Below the pieces are notes generated by a model. That model ran no database searches. It saw only the letters and a list, made by a program, of their open reading frames with translations, and was not told where the DNA came from. A DNA stretch of 64,000 bases from Obelidium mucronatum. Lineage: Eukaryota > Chytridiomycota > Chytridiomycetes > Chytridiales > Chytriomycetaceae. The translations under genes were made by a program, and so were the position numbers. Positions 34,752-47,200 of the stretch are shown piece after piece; the first letter of the stretch is position 1; each line of letters begins with the position of its first letter. The stretch lies in NCBI GenBank assembly GCA_025765595.1, contig JAIVFH010000025.1, forward strand, positions 124,001 through 188,000. The letters run 5' to 3'.

Positions 34752-36539
34752 TTACACAATTTCCCAAATATCGGACCCTGTTTCAGAAAACCTGTCCAAT
34801 ACATTTTCATCATTGCTTGCAACCATTCCTCCAACACTGTAGCTTCCTGTACAACTACGACAAGCACCAAAGCCTCCACTTTTTCGGCACATCCCTCTTG
34901 CGCAATGGCATGCCACAAAAGCATCTGATTCGCTCGCTGCCTCAGATTCAGTATCTGTAAAGACCACCTCACACATTGACGCAACAGTAGAACTGTCTCG
35001 ACTCCTTCCTCCTTCTCTTCTTGAATCAGTGAAACCAAACTTGCCCATAAAAGCAGCGTCATTGGAAGAAAAGTCGGAGAGAATATGCTCCATGACCGCG
35101 TCCTCGTGGCTTTTTTCTTTCTTAAAGTGATGTCCTTGATAACTTTGACGTGATGCGAACCACCCTTCATGGCTGCAAGTAACAACTTCGTTTCCCACAC
35201 CACAGCTACTTCCGTGACCAAGCCCGTAAATAGACTGCATTAGCGCATACTCCATTCTCCGGATATTAATCAGTTTATCAATCGTCACGCCGCTCCCTTT
35301 GATGCTTGTTGTCGTTGTTGTCGTTGTTGTTGTACTTCCATTGCTACTTGATGTTTCGTCCGCATGTTCGGATTTGGAACACAGGATTCCACTACTTTCA
35401 CCATTCATATAATTCACCAATTCATCCAACTGAAGATGTCCTAAATCATGAACGTGGCCCTGGTTCCTGTCTGAGATACAATCAATGTATCTCTCAATCA
35501 AAGCGACAGTTGACTGCTTCATTTTATGAACCCGTGGAGATGTTGATGGAATACATGAAACTTGTTCCTTCAGGTTGGACAAGGTTTGTGTTTGCGACTG
35601 GACTTGGACAATGGTTGGTATCAAGTTTGGGGACGCGATAGGACTGAATGTTGCAAGTTGGTGTTGTGTTGTGATAGTGGTGGTGACTGAGAGATGCTGA
35701 ATCTTGTGGCTGCTTTTTCCACCGTCGTTGCTCCTGATACTGACGTTTGATAGGCTTGAGGTTTCGTCACAATCAGTGAATTGCAATCCTCCAAATACCC
35801 CGTTCAACACACTACTACTATTGCTATTGCTACTGCTGCTGCTGCCAACACTGTTGTGAGTTATATTTTGACTTGAAGTTCCAGTGCTCGAATCAATCGC
35901 GCTTGGACTTTCGTGATGCGACCAGCTCATCATGACCTTTTCGGCACTTTTCAAAATACGCACAATTTTTGCAGTTGCGGCAAGTCTTGCAAAACGCCAT
36001 CTGAATAGAATGGCGCGAAACCACGATTGGATCTTTCTGGCGGCTTTCTCATATTTAGGCGACGACTGATGGAAACTGAATGCAGGAGCGGCTGAGTGGG
36101 TCACTACTAGTTGGGAACGGCGCGATCGCGTGGCTCTGAACCAGCGCTGGATGGTGACGGCGGCGCGCAGCACGGCCTTCCTGCGGCGGTCGACCGCAAG
36201 CGAGCGCGGCTTCGGCAGCGGCAGCGGCAGCGGGTGCACGGCGCGCAGCTTCGACGCGGTCAGGCCCGGCGCGGCGTTCAGCGCCAGCAGCGTGCGCAGG
36301 TACGGCTTCGGCAGCAAAACGTGCGGCGGCGGCGGCGGCGGCGCAAGCCGCGCGTGCGCGTGGGCTTGGTGCGCGTGGGCTTGGTGCGCGCGGGCTTGGT
36401 GCGCGTGCGGCGGCAGCGCCAGCAGCGCGAGCCGCTGCGGCGGGCGCGGCGCGAGGCCCGGCGGCGGCTTGGCGAGCAGCTGGCGGAGCGACGGCGGCTG
36501 CGGCTGCGGCGGCGGCGGCGGGCGGCGCGGCTGTGACAT
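34752..36539 (-). CDS. Low-complexity protein with two IQ motifs
   Basis: Single exon, 595 residues from ATG 36539 (MSQPRRPPPPPQPQPP). N-terminal ~100 residues are Pro/Ala/His-rich, with a short repeat HQAHAHQAHAHA, and extremely GC-rich at DNA level. Two IQ-like calmodulin-binding helices follow: AAVTIQRWFRATRSRR and AARKIQSWFRAILFRWRF. The middle is Ser/Thr/Asn-rich with a Thr run. The C-terminus has acidic patches and a Cys cluster CHCARGMCRKSGGFGACRSC that could bind metal. IQ motifs are common in axonemal and myosin-like proteins, so a calmodulin-regulated scaffold is possible, but I do not recognise the family. GC content drops sharply near 36115, inside the exon. Confidence 0.65.
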   Translation of the reverse strand: MSQPRRPPPPPQPQPPSLRQLLAKPPPGLAPRPPQRLALLALPPHAHQARAHQAHAHQAHAHARLAPPPPPPHVLLPKPYLRTLLALNAAPGLTASKLRAVHPLPLPLPKPRSLAVDRRRKAVLRAAVTIQRWFRATRSRRSQLVVTHSAAPAFSFHQSSPKYEKAARKIQSWFRAILFRWRFARLAATAKIVRILKSAEKVMMSWSHHESPSAIDSSTGTSSQNITHNSVGSSSSSNSNSSSVLNGVFGGLQFTDCDETSSLSNVSIRSNDGGKSSHKIQHLSVTTTITTQHQLATFSPIASPNLIPTIVQVQSQTQTLSNLKEQVSCIPSTSPRVHKMKQSTVALIERYIDCISDRNQGHVHDLGHLQLDELVNYMNGESSGILCSKSEHADETSSSNGSTTTTTTTTTSIKGSGVTIDKLINIRRMEYALMQSIYGLGHGSSCGVGNEVVTCSHEGWFASRQSYQGHHFKKEKSHEDAVMEHILSDFSSNDAAFMGKFGFTDSRREGGRSRDSSTVASMCEVVFTDTESEAASESDAFVACHCARGMCRKSGGFGACRSCTGSYSVGGMVASNDENVLDRFSETGSDIWEIV

Positions 36540-36975
36540 GGCTTTGTTTGTTCGTGGGTGGTGCAAGCGGGTGGCGCAGTTTTATCAAGGATAAAAATTC
36601 AAGCAGCACCGAAGTGTCGCAATCGACAAGAAAAACGCAGACACGTAGATGATAAGAAAGTTCCACAAAAGATCCTCCATCCTCTCGATCAATTTCGGAT
36701 GATGGCGGCGGCATAATGAGTTGAATCGGAAATCGCTTTTACAAGCCTGTTTCTTTTCTTTTTAAAGTTGAAGCTTCAAGCGAGTGTATCTTTTCAACTT
36801 CCACTTTGACAGCTAAATACTAGACAGCTAAATTGTTTGTTTGGGTCACGATTGGCTTTGTTTACCCGCATTAGAGTTCGATACTGAGCTCCTCCCTCCC
36901 CTCCGATTTCGTGTCCCTGGAGAGTCCGGAAGAGATTACTGCGATTCCCGCATAATCGCTTCGCTTCTAGAAAAG
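36540..36975. other. 436-base divergent promoter between IQ protein and PPR protein 1
   Basis: No RNA gene or repeat seen. Both genes are transcribed away from here. The plus-strand frame of PP1 is open back to 36841, but the first good ATG is 36976. Confidence 0.5.
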
Positions 36976-39900
36976 ATGCTCCAACCCAGCCGCCTGCTTC
37001 GTTTCTACCAACGGACACCTCAATATACAGCAAAACACACGTTCTATACGCTTGCTAGAAGCAGCAGCGCGCCTAGATTACCGTTGGTTCTGGTCCATCA
37101 GATACGCCAGTTTGCTTTAGCGGTCAGACCCACAAAGACTGAACATGTCCTCGAATCTGCATTCCTGGTGACCCGAATCAAAACCATTCGCAAACTATTC
37201 GAAGCAGTCACCGATGCGAATGCCTCTGCTGTTGCCGCCAAGAATGGCGATGATGATGAAGGTGTCAACCCGGACACCCTCCTGCAGATCCTAGCCTCTG
37301 ATGACGCAGTCGTGTCTCGCCTACTTGCAGATGTTGATTTCCGAATAGCGGCTCTTGGGGATTCGCAGAGTCATGTTCGCCAAGATCTTGAAGCGATTGC
37401 TGGGTCGCTTCGCAACTTGAACTATCGCGAGAAAGCCCTTGCTCTCCACAAAGACTCCAACGACATTAGATCACATAACGCGATTCTTTTAATACACGCA
37501 AACAGTGGGGATTATGAAGCTGCATTGGCTCTTGTCAAAAGGTTTATAGAGAAACATGGAGTTCAACCGAATGTAGTCTCATTCGCACACATGATTAAAG
37601 CTTACGGGTGAGGATTATCTTTTTACTTATCATGTTGGTGTGAGTTTTCCTGTATTTCTGACTCTATTTTTCTCCCGTTGCAAGCGTCGCCAAGAAACCA
37701 GCTGATGCCAAAAAGTGGTTTGACGTTTACCGGAACTCGGATGAGCCCACGGAAGACGCCCCATACACCAACTTGATTATGGCGTACGTGAATTCCGGAG
37801 ACATACCGGCCGCAATCAACATCATGTTAACCATCTTGACGGAGGACTCGATTCCATTAACAACCATTCACATGAGTGCTTTCATGGATGCTTTACTTCT
37901 CAACAAGAACCATGACCTAGTGATTGAATGGTATAATCGATTAGATTCGGATGAAACTGGACGATTTCCGAAACCAGATGCTCGGATTCTTGATATTGTG
38001 TTTGACGCTGCCGTACACGTCAACAATGAAGATCTGATACAAAAATTGTGGCCCTCCTCTCCCGAGAGATCGCCAAACACTCTCAGTCTTTGTCAGTATG
38101 GTCTGTCGAAACTTGATGGTGTTGTTGACGGGGCCTCAAATCAAGATGATTTGGGGGCTGTTGTTAGAGTGTTCCAAATTTTGAAACACAACAAGAATTT
38201 GGTTTCTCCAGCTATTCCAGCTTTCTTTGAGTCGTTGATAAATATCAATCCGGCGGCAATGAAGGAGAGCTTGCCAATATGTGACTTGGAAATCTTGCAA
38301 GTTGCGGCTTCTTTGTTTGTATTCCCACGGATAATGCAAGAAATGTTGAGGCAGGCTATTGCGAACTGCGGAAATGATGTAAAAGGGGCAGTGCGTTTGT
38401 TTTCAGTGGCTACTACATTCATGTCGCCCGATGAAAATTCAAAGCAACTGATACTCGATTTGTATCTGAATCGTGGACTTTGGAAGTTGCGGGGCTCAAC
38501 TCGGGTGGAACTGGAGACTAGAGACTTTTATGTTCTGGTGCCGATTGCCGCCCCCAACCCAGACACGTTAAAGACTGTTTTGGATGATATGGCGGCGCGC
38601 CGTCTGACGGTTACGAAAGAAATAAGCGATGCTGTTGTTGAGAATCTGAGAGCTGCAAGGAAGTGGCTTGCACTGAATACCTGGATCCGAGGAATGAGGA
38701 AATTGGACATAATCAAGGGCCCAAGATTGCGGGGAGAAATGGCGAATTTTGTGGATCTGAAGATGGAGAATGCAACGCTGATATTCAACTGCGTAAATCA
38801 CATGTTGGATAAAGCAATGACAGTCTACACGGAAATTCTATCCTCGAAAATGTCTCCTTCTATCTCTGCAATTTCTCTGCTCATTACGCGTCTCTTTGAA
38901 GCTAATAGAGTTGATGAAGCTGTCAAAGTCTCACAAGAAATGCTTGAAAGGGCCAAGAGAACACATGACTTGGCCGCACGGGATTTTGCCATCCACGATG
39001 CGCTTATGAGTGGTTGGATTACTGTAGGGAATTTCCCCGAGGCGCTTGCATGTTCCGACTACATAATCAAAACCCATCACAAACTCCCCTACTTTCGCCA
39101 GATTTCTCGCATAACAGCCAAAACGATATTCCATCATCAAAACAAGGAAGGAAACCCTGAACTCGTGCCATTAGACCTTGTTGGAAATTCAATTCTTAAA
39201 TGGCTATTGTTTTTGCCGTCGCCATTGGTCCCGACAGAAGTGGATTTACGGTCTCCAGTCCAAGCGCTTACTCTAGACCATTTCATTTGGATCCTGTGTA
39301 AAGTTGGTGAAACTCGAGAAGCGCTTGGTGTTTACTATGCACTTCGAAACTCGGGGCACCCGCCTCGTCCTGCTTCGCATAAAATATTGCTTAAATCTGT
39401 GGCGGAATCTTCCTTTCTGGAAAAAGCGGTCGCTGTGGAGCTGTTGGATGATGCCATGGAACAGCTTTCGTCAGTGTCGAATGGGAACTTTGGGTTCCTT
39501 GATGGAACGTGGTTTGATCCAGTGTTGGAAATGCATTTGACTCGTTTCAATGATTTAGAGAGCGCATTAAGTATTTGGAGAGTGATGAAGGCAAATGAAT
39601 TTCGAATGGGCCAAGTTGTAAGCAGGAAGCTGGCTCAAAAGTGTTTAGAAAAGGGAGATTTGGCACATGCTGTGGAGTTTCTTTTGCTGAGCAATCCTTT
39701 ATCGACTTCCACATTGAAACTGATGGAGCAGTTGATTGAAACTGTTGGTGACGTGGAAAGTCTGCCTGTTGCAAAAGTTGATCAAGTAGCCTTTGCGAAA
39801 ATTGTGGCGCGAAAATGTGGGTCTGTTTTCCATTTGTACTCTCAAAAGGCCATGGAACTCGCACTTGAGATTTTAGTTCGGGAAGGAGAGGACGTCGTGT

Positions 39901-40301
39901 CTCTGGCAAACTGGTTATTTAAAAATTATAGTGAGTGTGAGATTTTTGAAACCAACCGTTTGAGGCATTTGTATGCCTTTTGCTTATTACTTTATCTTTG
40001 TTTTGTATTAGAATCATTATCTAATGGTGAGCTTTCGTCGAACTTGATTTTGTACATGTTGAGAAATGGGCATCTCTCTCAAGCGCTGGTTGTTTTGGAA
40101 TCTATGGCCCCATTCTCACTAGGCGGAGTCAACGCAAGAAGTTTGGACTTGGTATCCGCAGTTATTTATGATGCATTGAAACTGAGAGATGAAGCGATTG
40201 CAGCTCGGGTATTTCAAATCTTGGAATCCGACGGTTTCACGGACAACCAAAAAGCTAAAGTAAAGGAAGCAGCTCGGCAGATCAAAGCGACAATAAATTA
40301 G
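36976..40301 (+). CDS. Mitochondrial pentatricopeptide-repeat-like protein 1
   Basis: Three exons (36976-37607, 37685-39930, 40012-40301) give 1055 residues. The N-terminus MLQPSRLLRFYQRTPQY is a typical mitochondrial presequence. Helical-pair repeats of PPR type are spread through the protein: AILLIHANSGDYEAALALVK, FAHMIKAYGVAKKPADAKKW, YTNLIMAYVNSGDIPAAINI and ILCKVGETREALGVYYALRN. PPR proteins bind organellar RNA; which RNA is unknown. The last intron (39931-40011, 81 bases) is stopless. A close paralogue lies 17 kb away on the opposite strand (54076-57319) with the same intron positions and an identical exon 1 length (632 bases). The stop is 68 bases before PAT1. Confidence 0.85.
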
Positions 40302-40369
40302 AGAGTCAGTGTTTTGCTTTTTTGGGACGCGTTGAGCAATTTCAAACATTTTTTCACTCCAAAAACACG

Positions 40370-43300
40370 ATGTCCTTCTTCGGGTTTGACGCAACGCTGC
40401 CGGGAAAGGGGCCGCGCGCCGCCGCAGGGTCCGCCGGCGGCGTTGACGATGACGAATTGGGCGAGGGATCGCGGCTTGACGAGCTGCTCGAGGAGAAGTT
40501 CAAGTACGGCCTCGAGCTGGGCGACGGCGACGACGACGATGCGGACGGGCTCGCGCTGCTCGAGGAGGACGCGGAGCTCAACGACGAGACGTTCGGCGGC
40601 GACGCGGCGGGTTTGTTTGTGTCTGTTTTTGCCGGCTGCGCTAACGCGGCCCCCGAAGGAGCAGGCGCCGACTTTGACTTTGCCGCCGGCGCGTCGGCGG
40701 CGTTTGCCGGAAACTCGTTTTTTGCGGCGCCGGCGCCGGACGCCCGGGGCGCCAGGCCGAACGGTGAGTCATGCTGCTATTTTTGGACCGTAACTCGCAG
40801 CAGTGTAACCGTTTTCTTCAGCTGCTTCGCCAAAGTCTCCTTCGCAAAGTTCACGACCCGTATCGCAAGTAGGTCGCCGTCAAATTGAGCTGCAGTGTCT
40901 CTGACATCTGTTTTATCTACAGCCAGCGGACCCGTGGAACTCCCAACCGAAACCACAGCAGCCGGCAAAATTAGCGCAACAAAGCACTTCATCTGCTCCA
41001 AAAATGATGTCTCTGGAGGAGATTGAGGCGCAAATGATGGCTAATCGGAGTCAGCCTCAGCAACACCTCCAACAGCAACAGTTCCAGCTAAATCCAAACG
41101 TACATGTTCACCATCAACCGTTATTCAACCAACCACAGCAGCACTTTTCCGGATACCCCCCTCAAGGATCCCAGCAATTTCAACATGGAGCGGGTGCTGA
41201 AAAACGTATTATGAGTGTCACAGAACTTGAAGAATCGATGCTTCGTGACAAGCAACAGCAGAGACAGCAGCATCCATTTCCTCCTCAAAATCTGATGGGA
41301 CCTGCCCAACCGTATCAACAATTTCAAGGGCCGCCGGGATTCCAAGGCTTTCCTCAACAGATGGGAGGCCCAAATATGCCACAGAATATGGGCCAATTTG
41401 GACAGATGGGAATGCCCCCACATTTGATGGGTCCAATGCCTCCTGGCTCACCTGGAAATATGCACGCCCGTCCTGGATTCGGAATGGGGCCCCCACCACC
41501 AGGAATGATTCTCCAACAAGGCCCACCACCAATGGGTGGCCCCATGCTCCAAAATCAAATTTTCAGTCAAGGAGGTCCTGGCCCCCAATTCGGAAACTTC
41601 CAAGGATCTCCACGATCTGGAAACAATCTAGGAGCGCTTCCGCTTGAATCACCACAAGGGCAACCTGGAAGCCCGCTTCCAACAACCGGCAACAATCTTC
41701 AACGACCTGTTTTGCAGCAGGATGAAATGTTGAGAAATGCTCAGGAATTGGCACAGCAACAGCACCAAATGCAACAACATCAACAACAACAGCAACAGCA
41801 AAACCAGCCAAGAAGCGGCGGCCGTGGGGATTATGGGCAGATGCGCTATAACAATGCGCAAGCGCAAAATAATCGCAAAAATGTATTGCTGCACACTGGT
41901 TTTTCCAATGACGAGAATCGCCAACGTGGAGCGACAGGAAAAGGACCTGGACCGTTAGATGGTGGCTGGAGTCATCAAAGTAACAGAACCCCACGTTGGG
42001 TAGGTGGTGCACATACCAAAAAAGAAAAGTATGCGCTAACAATATTTATTTTGTTAGGTCCGTTATGCCGATTCTATGACGCAATATGAAAAGGAGACAA
42101 TTGCTCGAATTCAAATTAGTCAACTTGTTAGTGAAAACCCATACCGTGATGATTTCTATTATCAAATCTACTCGCAATTCCGTTCTGGAAATGGATCTAT
42201 TGGAACGTCCGGAGCAAATTGGCAGCAATCCATGCTGCACGCCAAAGACTCGAGTTTTGAAATGCAAGCACAGATGAAAAAGCTGATTGAAGGCAAGAAG
42301 TTGAAGCCAAAAGGCACAACCCGTGAGTATTTGTTTAGTTTTTGACACTTGGGGTTTTTGCTTCCGGAATCTCAATTTAACTGTTTGTTAGTTGCCATGG
42401 AAGGAGCTCTTGGAAAAATCTCTCTAACATCTGTGAAGAACCCGCGAAAATTGATTCAAATCAATCAAGCAGCCAAACAAGAACATGCGGTTCCAACCTT
42501 CTCTCGTTTGACTCGTCGTAAAATTTTGAAGTCGATTGAAACGGTTTACACCTGCGTTCTCAACATTGAGCAGCTTAAGAGGAAGGTTCCTGAGAGAGGA
42601 TCTGAAGGGGAGGAAGAATGGGCTGCTGAGTTGGAACAGAATATCGCGGAAATGTGGGAAGAGCTTAGTTTGTCTGAGAATATTCCGTTCACGTGAGTGG
42701 CAGCGTTCAACCCCGTTTGTTTTGTTATCTCTCTCCTCTCCTGCTGTTATGCCTTCTTTTCGGTTTCGATTGGCGCTATTTCCACGCATTGAAAACCCTA
42801 CGAGCTGGCAAAGAAAAAAAGTTGTTTTTGGTCTGGGTTGGGTTGTCAGGTTTCAACCTACTGATCTCTCAGATGGAATCAAACACATTTTATATCTCCA
42901 TGTTGTTAATTTTTTGTTTTAATCGCATTTCTCTTTTCTTCGATGGTCATAGTCTTCCACATCCATTCCCCTACTTCCTCTCGTACTCGAAAGGAAAAAG
43001 AGTGTTCCCTCGTTTGATTCCCTACTTGACTCCGGACCAAATGTTTTCTGCCTTGACCACCTTGTTTTCTCGCGCCGAGAGTCTGGATGTTTGCAACATG
43101 CCAGCTGGATCCAAAGATGAAGCGATTGACCTGTTTGTCACAACTGTAGTCCCACCTTTAGTGTCGTTCATATCCGAAGTTCCTTTGCAAGTTGTCAACG
43201 CCTTTATGCGTATTCTTTTGGAGCGGCACAATATGGTGTGGCTTGCAAAGTCAAAAGCAGGTTTAGCCTTTTTGGCATTGCTGTTGAGTCGTGCAGAAAT

Positions 43301-43928
43301 CTTGAAGCAGGGTGGTGGGAGCCAGCAGGGGCTAAGAGCTCCTGGTGCTGATGATCTGTCATTGTGGTACGCCCCCCCTCTTATAGTTACCTTCCTTATG
43401 GATCAATACGCCTTCTTTTCGGTTGTAATGTAATACGTTCCACATATTATGACCCTACGAGCTGGCGGATATTAGTTCCGTGTTGAATTATTAGTGTGGA
43501 TGTGTCACTCTGTAGTGTTTCTATCCTGATTGTTTGCGCGAACATTCAGTTTCCTCCTTTTATCACTCCGTCTTTGATTTTTCTGTTTTTGATCGTACAT
43601 TTTTCATAGGGCGGAACTTTACAACTTCTTGTTTGCCTCCCTCCAAGGAAACTTTGCTGCCATTTTCCCGCCATCATCAGACACAGACGTGAGAAAAGGG
43701 CATGATGAGGTTTATATTTGGCAATTCTTGGCAGCTATGGCTGTGGGTGCTACTAGCGCCGATCATCAACGCATCCTCTTGACGGAGGTTCGCGACAAAA
43801 TTTTCGAGACGAGTCGTCGCGGAAGCTCCAGTGATGATCCAGATGACGCGAGAGCATTGGCAAATGTCAACTTGTTCTTGAATGCGTTGGGACTAGGTAT
43901 TGATGCCAGTCAATTAGCATCGATGTAA
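40370..43928 (+). CDS. PAT1: PAT1 mRNA-decapping activator
   Basis: Seven exons (40370-40763, 40822-40868, 40923-41999, 42058-42322, 42392-42692, 42953-43366, 43610-43928) give 938 residues. N-terminus MSFFGFDATLPG with an acidic patch corresponds to the short Pat1 motif that binds the Dhh1/DDX6 helicase. A long Gln/Pro/Gly/Met-rich low-complexity region follows, with MSLEEIEAQMM and MSVTELEESML. The conserved core starts at MTQYEKETIARIQISQLVSE and ends with the helical C-terminal domain (RLIPYLTPDQMFSALTTLF, VNLFLNALGLGIDASQLASM) that binds Lsm1-7 and Dcp2. Pat1 links deadenylated mRNA to decapping in P-bodies. Exon 1 is extremely GC-rich. Introns 5 and 6 share a ~58-base similar segment. 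Confidence 0.95.
42751..42809 (+). repeat. Segment in PAT1 intron 5 shared with intron 6
   Basis: Shares the ends GCCTTCTTTTCGGTT and CCCTACGAGCTGGC, about 58 bases apart, with 43410-43466 in the next intron. The middles are weakly similar. Confidence 0.7.
43410..43466 (+). repeat. Segment in PAT1 intron 6 shared with intron 5
   Basis: Second copy of the segment at 42751-42809, in the same orientation, near the 5' end of a 243-base intron. Confidence 0.7.
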
Positions 43929-44217
43929 TCATGGGTGCATCGATGTAATGACTGTTGCGTGGTTCGAAAATCGACCTTGTTCTTGTTTTTCCGACAGCGA
44001 AGCCTTATTTGTTCAACCGTTTCGGCTGTGGATTTATTTCTCTTTCTTTCTTTCTTTATTTTTTTTTATTCTGTTTCGAATGACCCAACCAGATATATTT
44101 GCTTTTCTGGAGTTCTATCATTTGTGTTTGTTTTTCTGTTTTGTTTTGTGTGTGGATTAAAAATTGTCGAGTTTTTTTTTTTGCAATCATAATGACCACA
44201 AGCTGCCATCGACATAA
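43929..44217. other. PAT1 3' region and CEP78 5' region
   Basis: 289 bases, T-rich with a TTTC microsatellite near 44041-44057. The missing first exon of CEP78 probably lies here: an ATG at 44192 opens only eleven codons and offers no usable donor. Confidence 0.4.
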
Positions 44218-47200
44218 AATCCTAGGTTGAAACCCTCCCTGCCTACCCAAAAAAGAGCAGCTATTAAAAAAAAACAATCAGATGGAGGAGGCTCCACACC
44301 ATTTGGCCAAACCTACTTCCAGGCCTGTCAAAGCCGACAATCTCCAGTACTAGCACAGGTTATATCGCCAGCTTTAGAACTCAAGCGGCATCTCCATATT
44401 GACGTTGATGGAATAAAACGCGAAGAAGATTGGGAACCTATTATGAAGGCATTGCGTAAAAATGAAGATTTGAAGGAGATTCGTTTGCGATCGAATCTTG
44501 GGCCTGGAATGCAAGGTGAAAAACAAAACTCCTCCTCGTCCTTCTCCTCCATCTCCTCCTCTTCCTTCCACTCCTGAGAAAACTGTAACCAAGTGTGCAA
44601 GAGAAGGATCCTTTTTTATCAGTCAGATCTTTAAAAACTAAATACTAATTTCTGTACGTGCTATTGACAAAGGAATTGCCATGAACGCGTTTATTGATAT
44701 TAACCAGGGAAATGGCAGTGGTGGTGCGTCAGGTAGTGGCAGTGGCGGCGGGACCAGTTCTGATAACGGCGATGAGGGGGGATCAATGTCTACAACAAGA
44801 GCAGTAAAACTCAATTATGCAACTCAAAAGGGACTTCCTGAAGCTTTGAGGCGGAAAGATAAAGTCACGAGAGGATCGAATCATGTTCGAATGGGAAGAG
44901 TAGCTATTAAACTTGTTGGGTGAGATATAAAAAAAAAACTGTATGGGTGAAAAACCAAAACACTCACAAAAATTTTCCAGATCCATCAAAGATTGCCTTA
45001 TTCGGTCCAATAGAATCACAGTACTGGAAATTGCGGGAGTGTATCTCACAATTCCTGCATTGGATATTCTTCAAAAGGGGCTTGCGTGCAATGGAACAAT
45101 CAAAGAGCTCTCTTTGGCGCGGTCGAATATTGGAGATGATGGTCTATTTAGTAAGTGGGGGTATGGGGCAGACATTCGCTGATTTTTCTGTAATTTTGAC
45201 AAATTGTACCAGCCTTAATTCCTGGCATCAAAGCGGCAAAAGCATTATGCAGCGTCAATTTATCAGCATGCCAGCTGACGCCAAAAGGGGCAGATTTTCT
45301 CAGTAATCTCATTAAGGTATATATCCCAGTGCGAATTCCACACGTGGATTTAAATAATCATGATGTAAACAAACCACAAAAGAGTCAAGCTGTTCAGCGG
45401 CAAGCTGCGCATTGGGTTTCAACGCTTCGTGCCCATCCTCTTGATCCTTTACGTGAGGGGTTTCCAACTCAAGACGTTTACAATGCGGCTCTAGCAGGTC
45501 CTACACTTGATATGCCTCTCGGAACCCCAACACCAATTCGAAGGTTCAATTTATGTTGTAATAGCCTCGGGGACAATGGTCTCGATATTCTCATGGACGG
45601 ACTCGTCGAAGAAATTGGAATGCTGGCTATAGATTTGCAGTACAATGATATAACTGATGCTGGGGGTCGTATTGTAGAACAAGTCGTCAGACTTAATGGG
45701 GAACTTGTCATTGTGGATTTGCGGAACAATCAAATAGGTTTAGTAGTGCGTCTGCGTTGACTGTTTTGTTCCTTGTAACGAAAATTTTTTTAGACCCTAT
45801 TTTGATGAGAATCATCACATCATTACTTCATGTAAATATGACAAGAAGGTTAAAGGCTGGCGCAATGCCCACCCATTCCCAAAGCAAACTAAAGATGGTA
45901 AGCTCTTATTTATTTTTTTGGTTCAACACAATGTTAAAATTCTCTCAAGGATCAACCGCAACCAATAGAATGGCTGTCAGAATCCCACCCTTTAGAGTCC
46001 ACTTTTCACAGTACTTCAACAACAGCAACTTCAACTACACCCTATGAGTGTGTACGGTCATCTATAAGGAAAGCAAACGTTCTGAACCACTTGCGCCGGC
46101 ATACGTCAAGTTCTATAAAGAAGCTCAACTTTGCGTCCACAAAAGACGCAGAAGCAGAACTCCGACGAAAAAGGAGAAAATGGGATGAAGTCGAAGCTGC
46201 TGCAAAAATCCGAATCCCTAAAGGAAACTTGGTTTTTATCTTTTTCTTATGCCCTTTTCTTTTTCTCCTGGATTTGATTTTTAATCTGTGAATTCAGTAT
46301 CCTCAAAACACCACCAAAAAAGTGCAGCAGCCAAAACAAAAAGATGGAACTTCCGCTACAAAAATCCCCGGACTTTCTTGGTTGGATTCACAAAGCGCTA
46401 TATATGATTCTGACAACACCGGCTTGGAAGATGTATCCCACAGGTTGAACTTACTAGTCATGGATCGACAGCCAACTTTGCAGCAGCTCAATGGAAAGGA
46501 CCGTGAATATTCTACTCCACGAGAAGCACAACTTTGGGCAGAAAATCAATCGCTGAAAGAGAAACTCAATCATGCGCAGCAACACAAAAGCAATGAGAGA
46601 AAAGCCACTGCTTCTAGTGAAAAAGAGTGGTTCGACCCAAGAAGGAGAGAATATGGTGGATGGATGCAACCGAAAGAACAGAGTACCACAGCAACAACAG
46701 ACAATCCCAAAACCCATGCAAAAAAATTAAATTCACAAAAAAATACGAAGGGCTCTATATCTTCTGACTCTCTGAAGTTCCTAGTTCAGGATTACTGCGA
46801 AATGGCTGACGAACATTCGACAATGCAACCTGCCGCCGAATCTAACGAAAACAGCTGTCAAATGAATCCATTAGATGAAGCTGTTTTGAATGGGTTTTTG
46901 GATCTTAATCTTGTGTCAAATCCAACCCACATCAATCGCACTCCAAATCTCGCAAATGCAGTCCAACAAAAAAGGAGTTTCAAAACATCTATCAGCTTAG
47001 ACAAACTAGCAGCTGAACTGGATGCCTTTATTCAAGAATCACGAAACTCTGAGTTTGTGGAACCTGTGTTTGAAGTCTGTGGTGAAGTGGAAATCGAAGG
47101 ACTTCGACAATCAATGGATCAACCCAACATCAAAAATACAAGTTGAGTATTTCTCTCGTTCTTCTTTGAGCTCATAACTAAAAAATTGTGTTTGAATATA

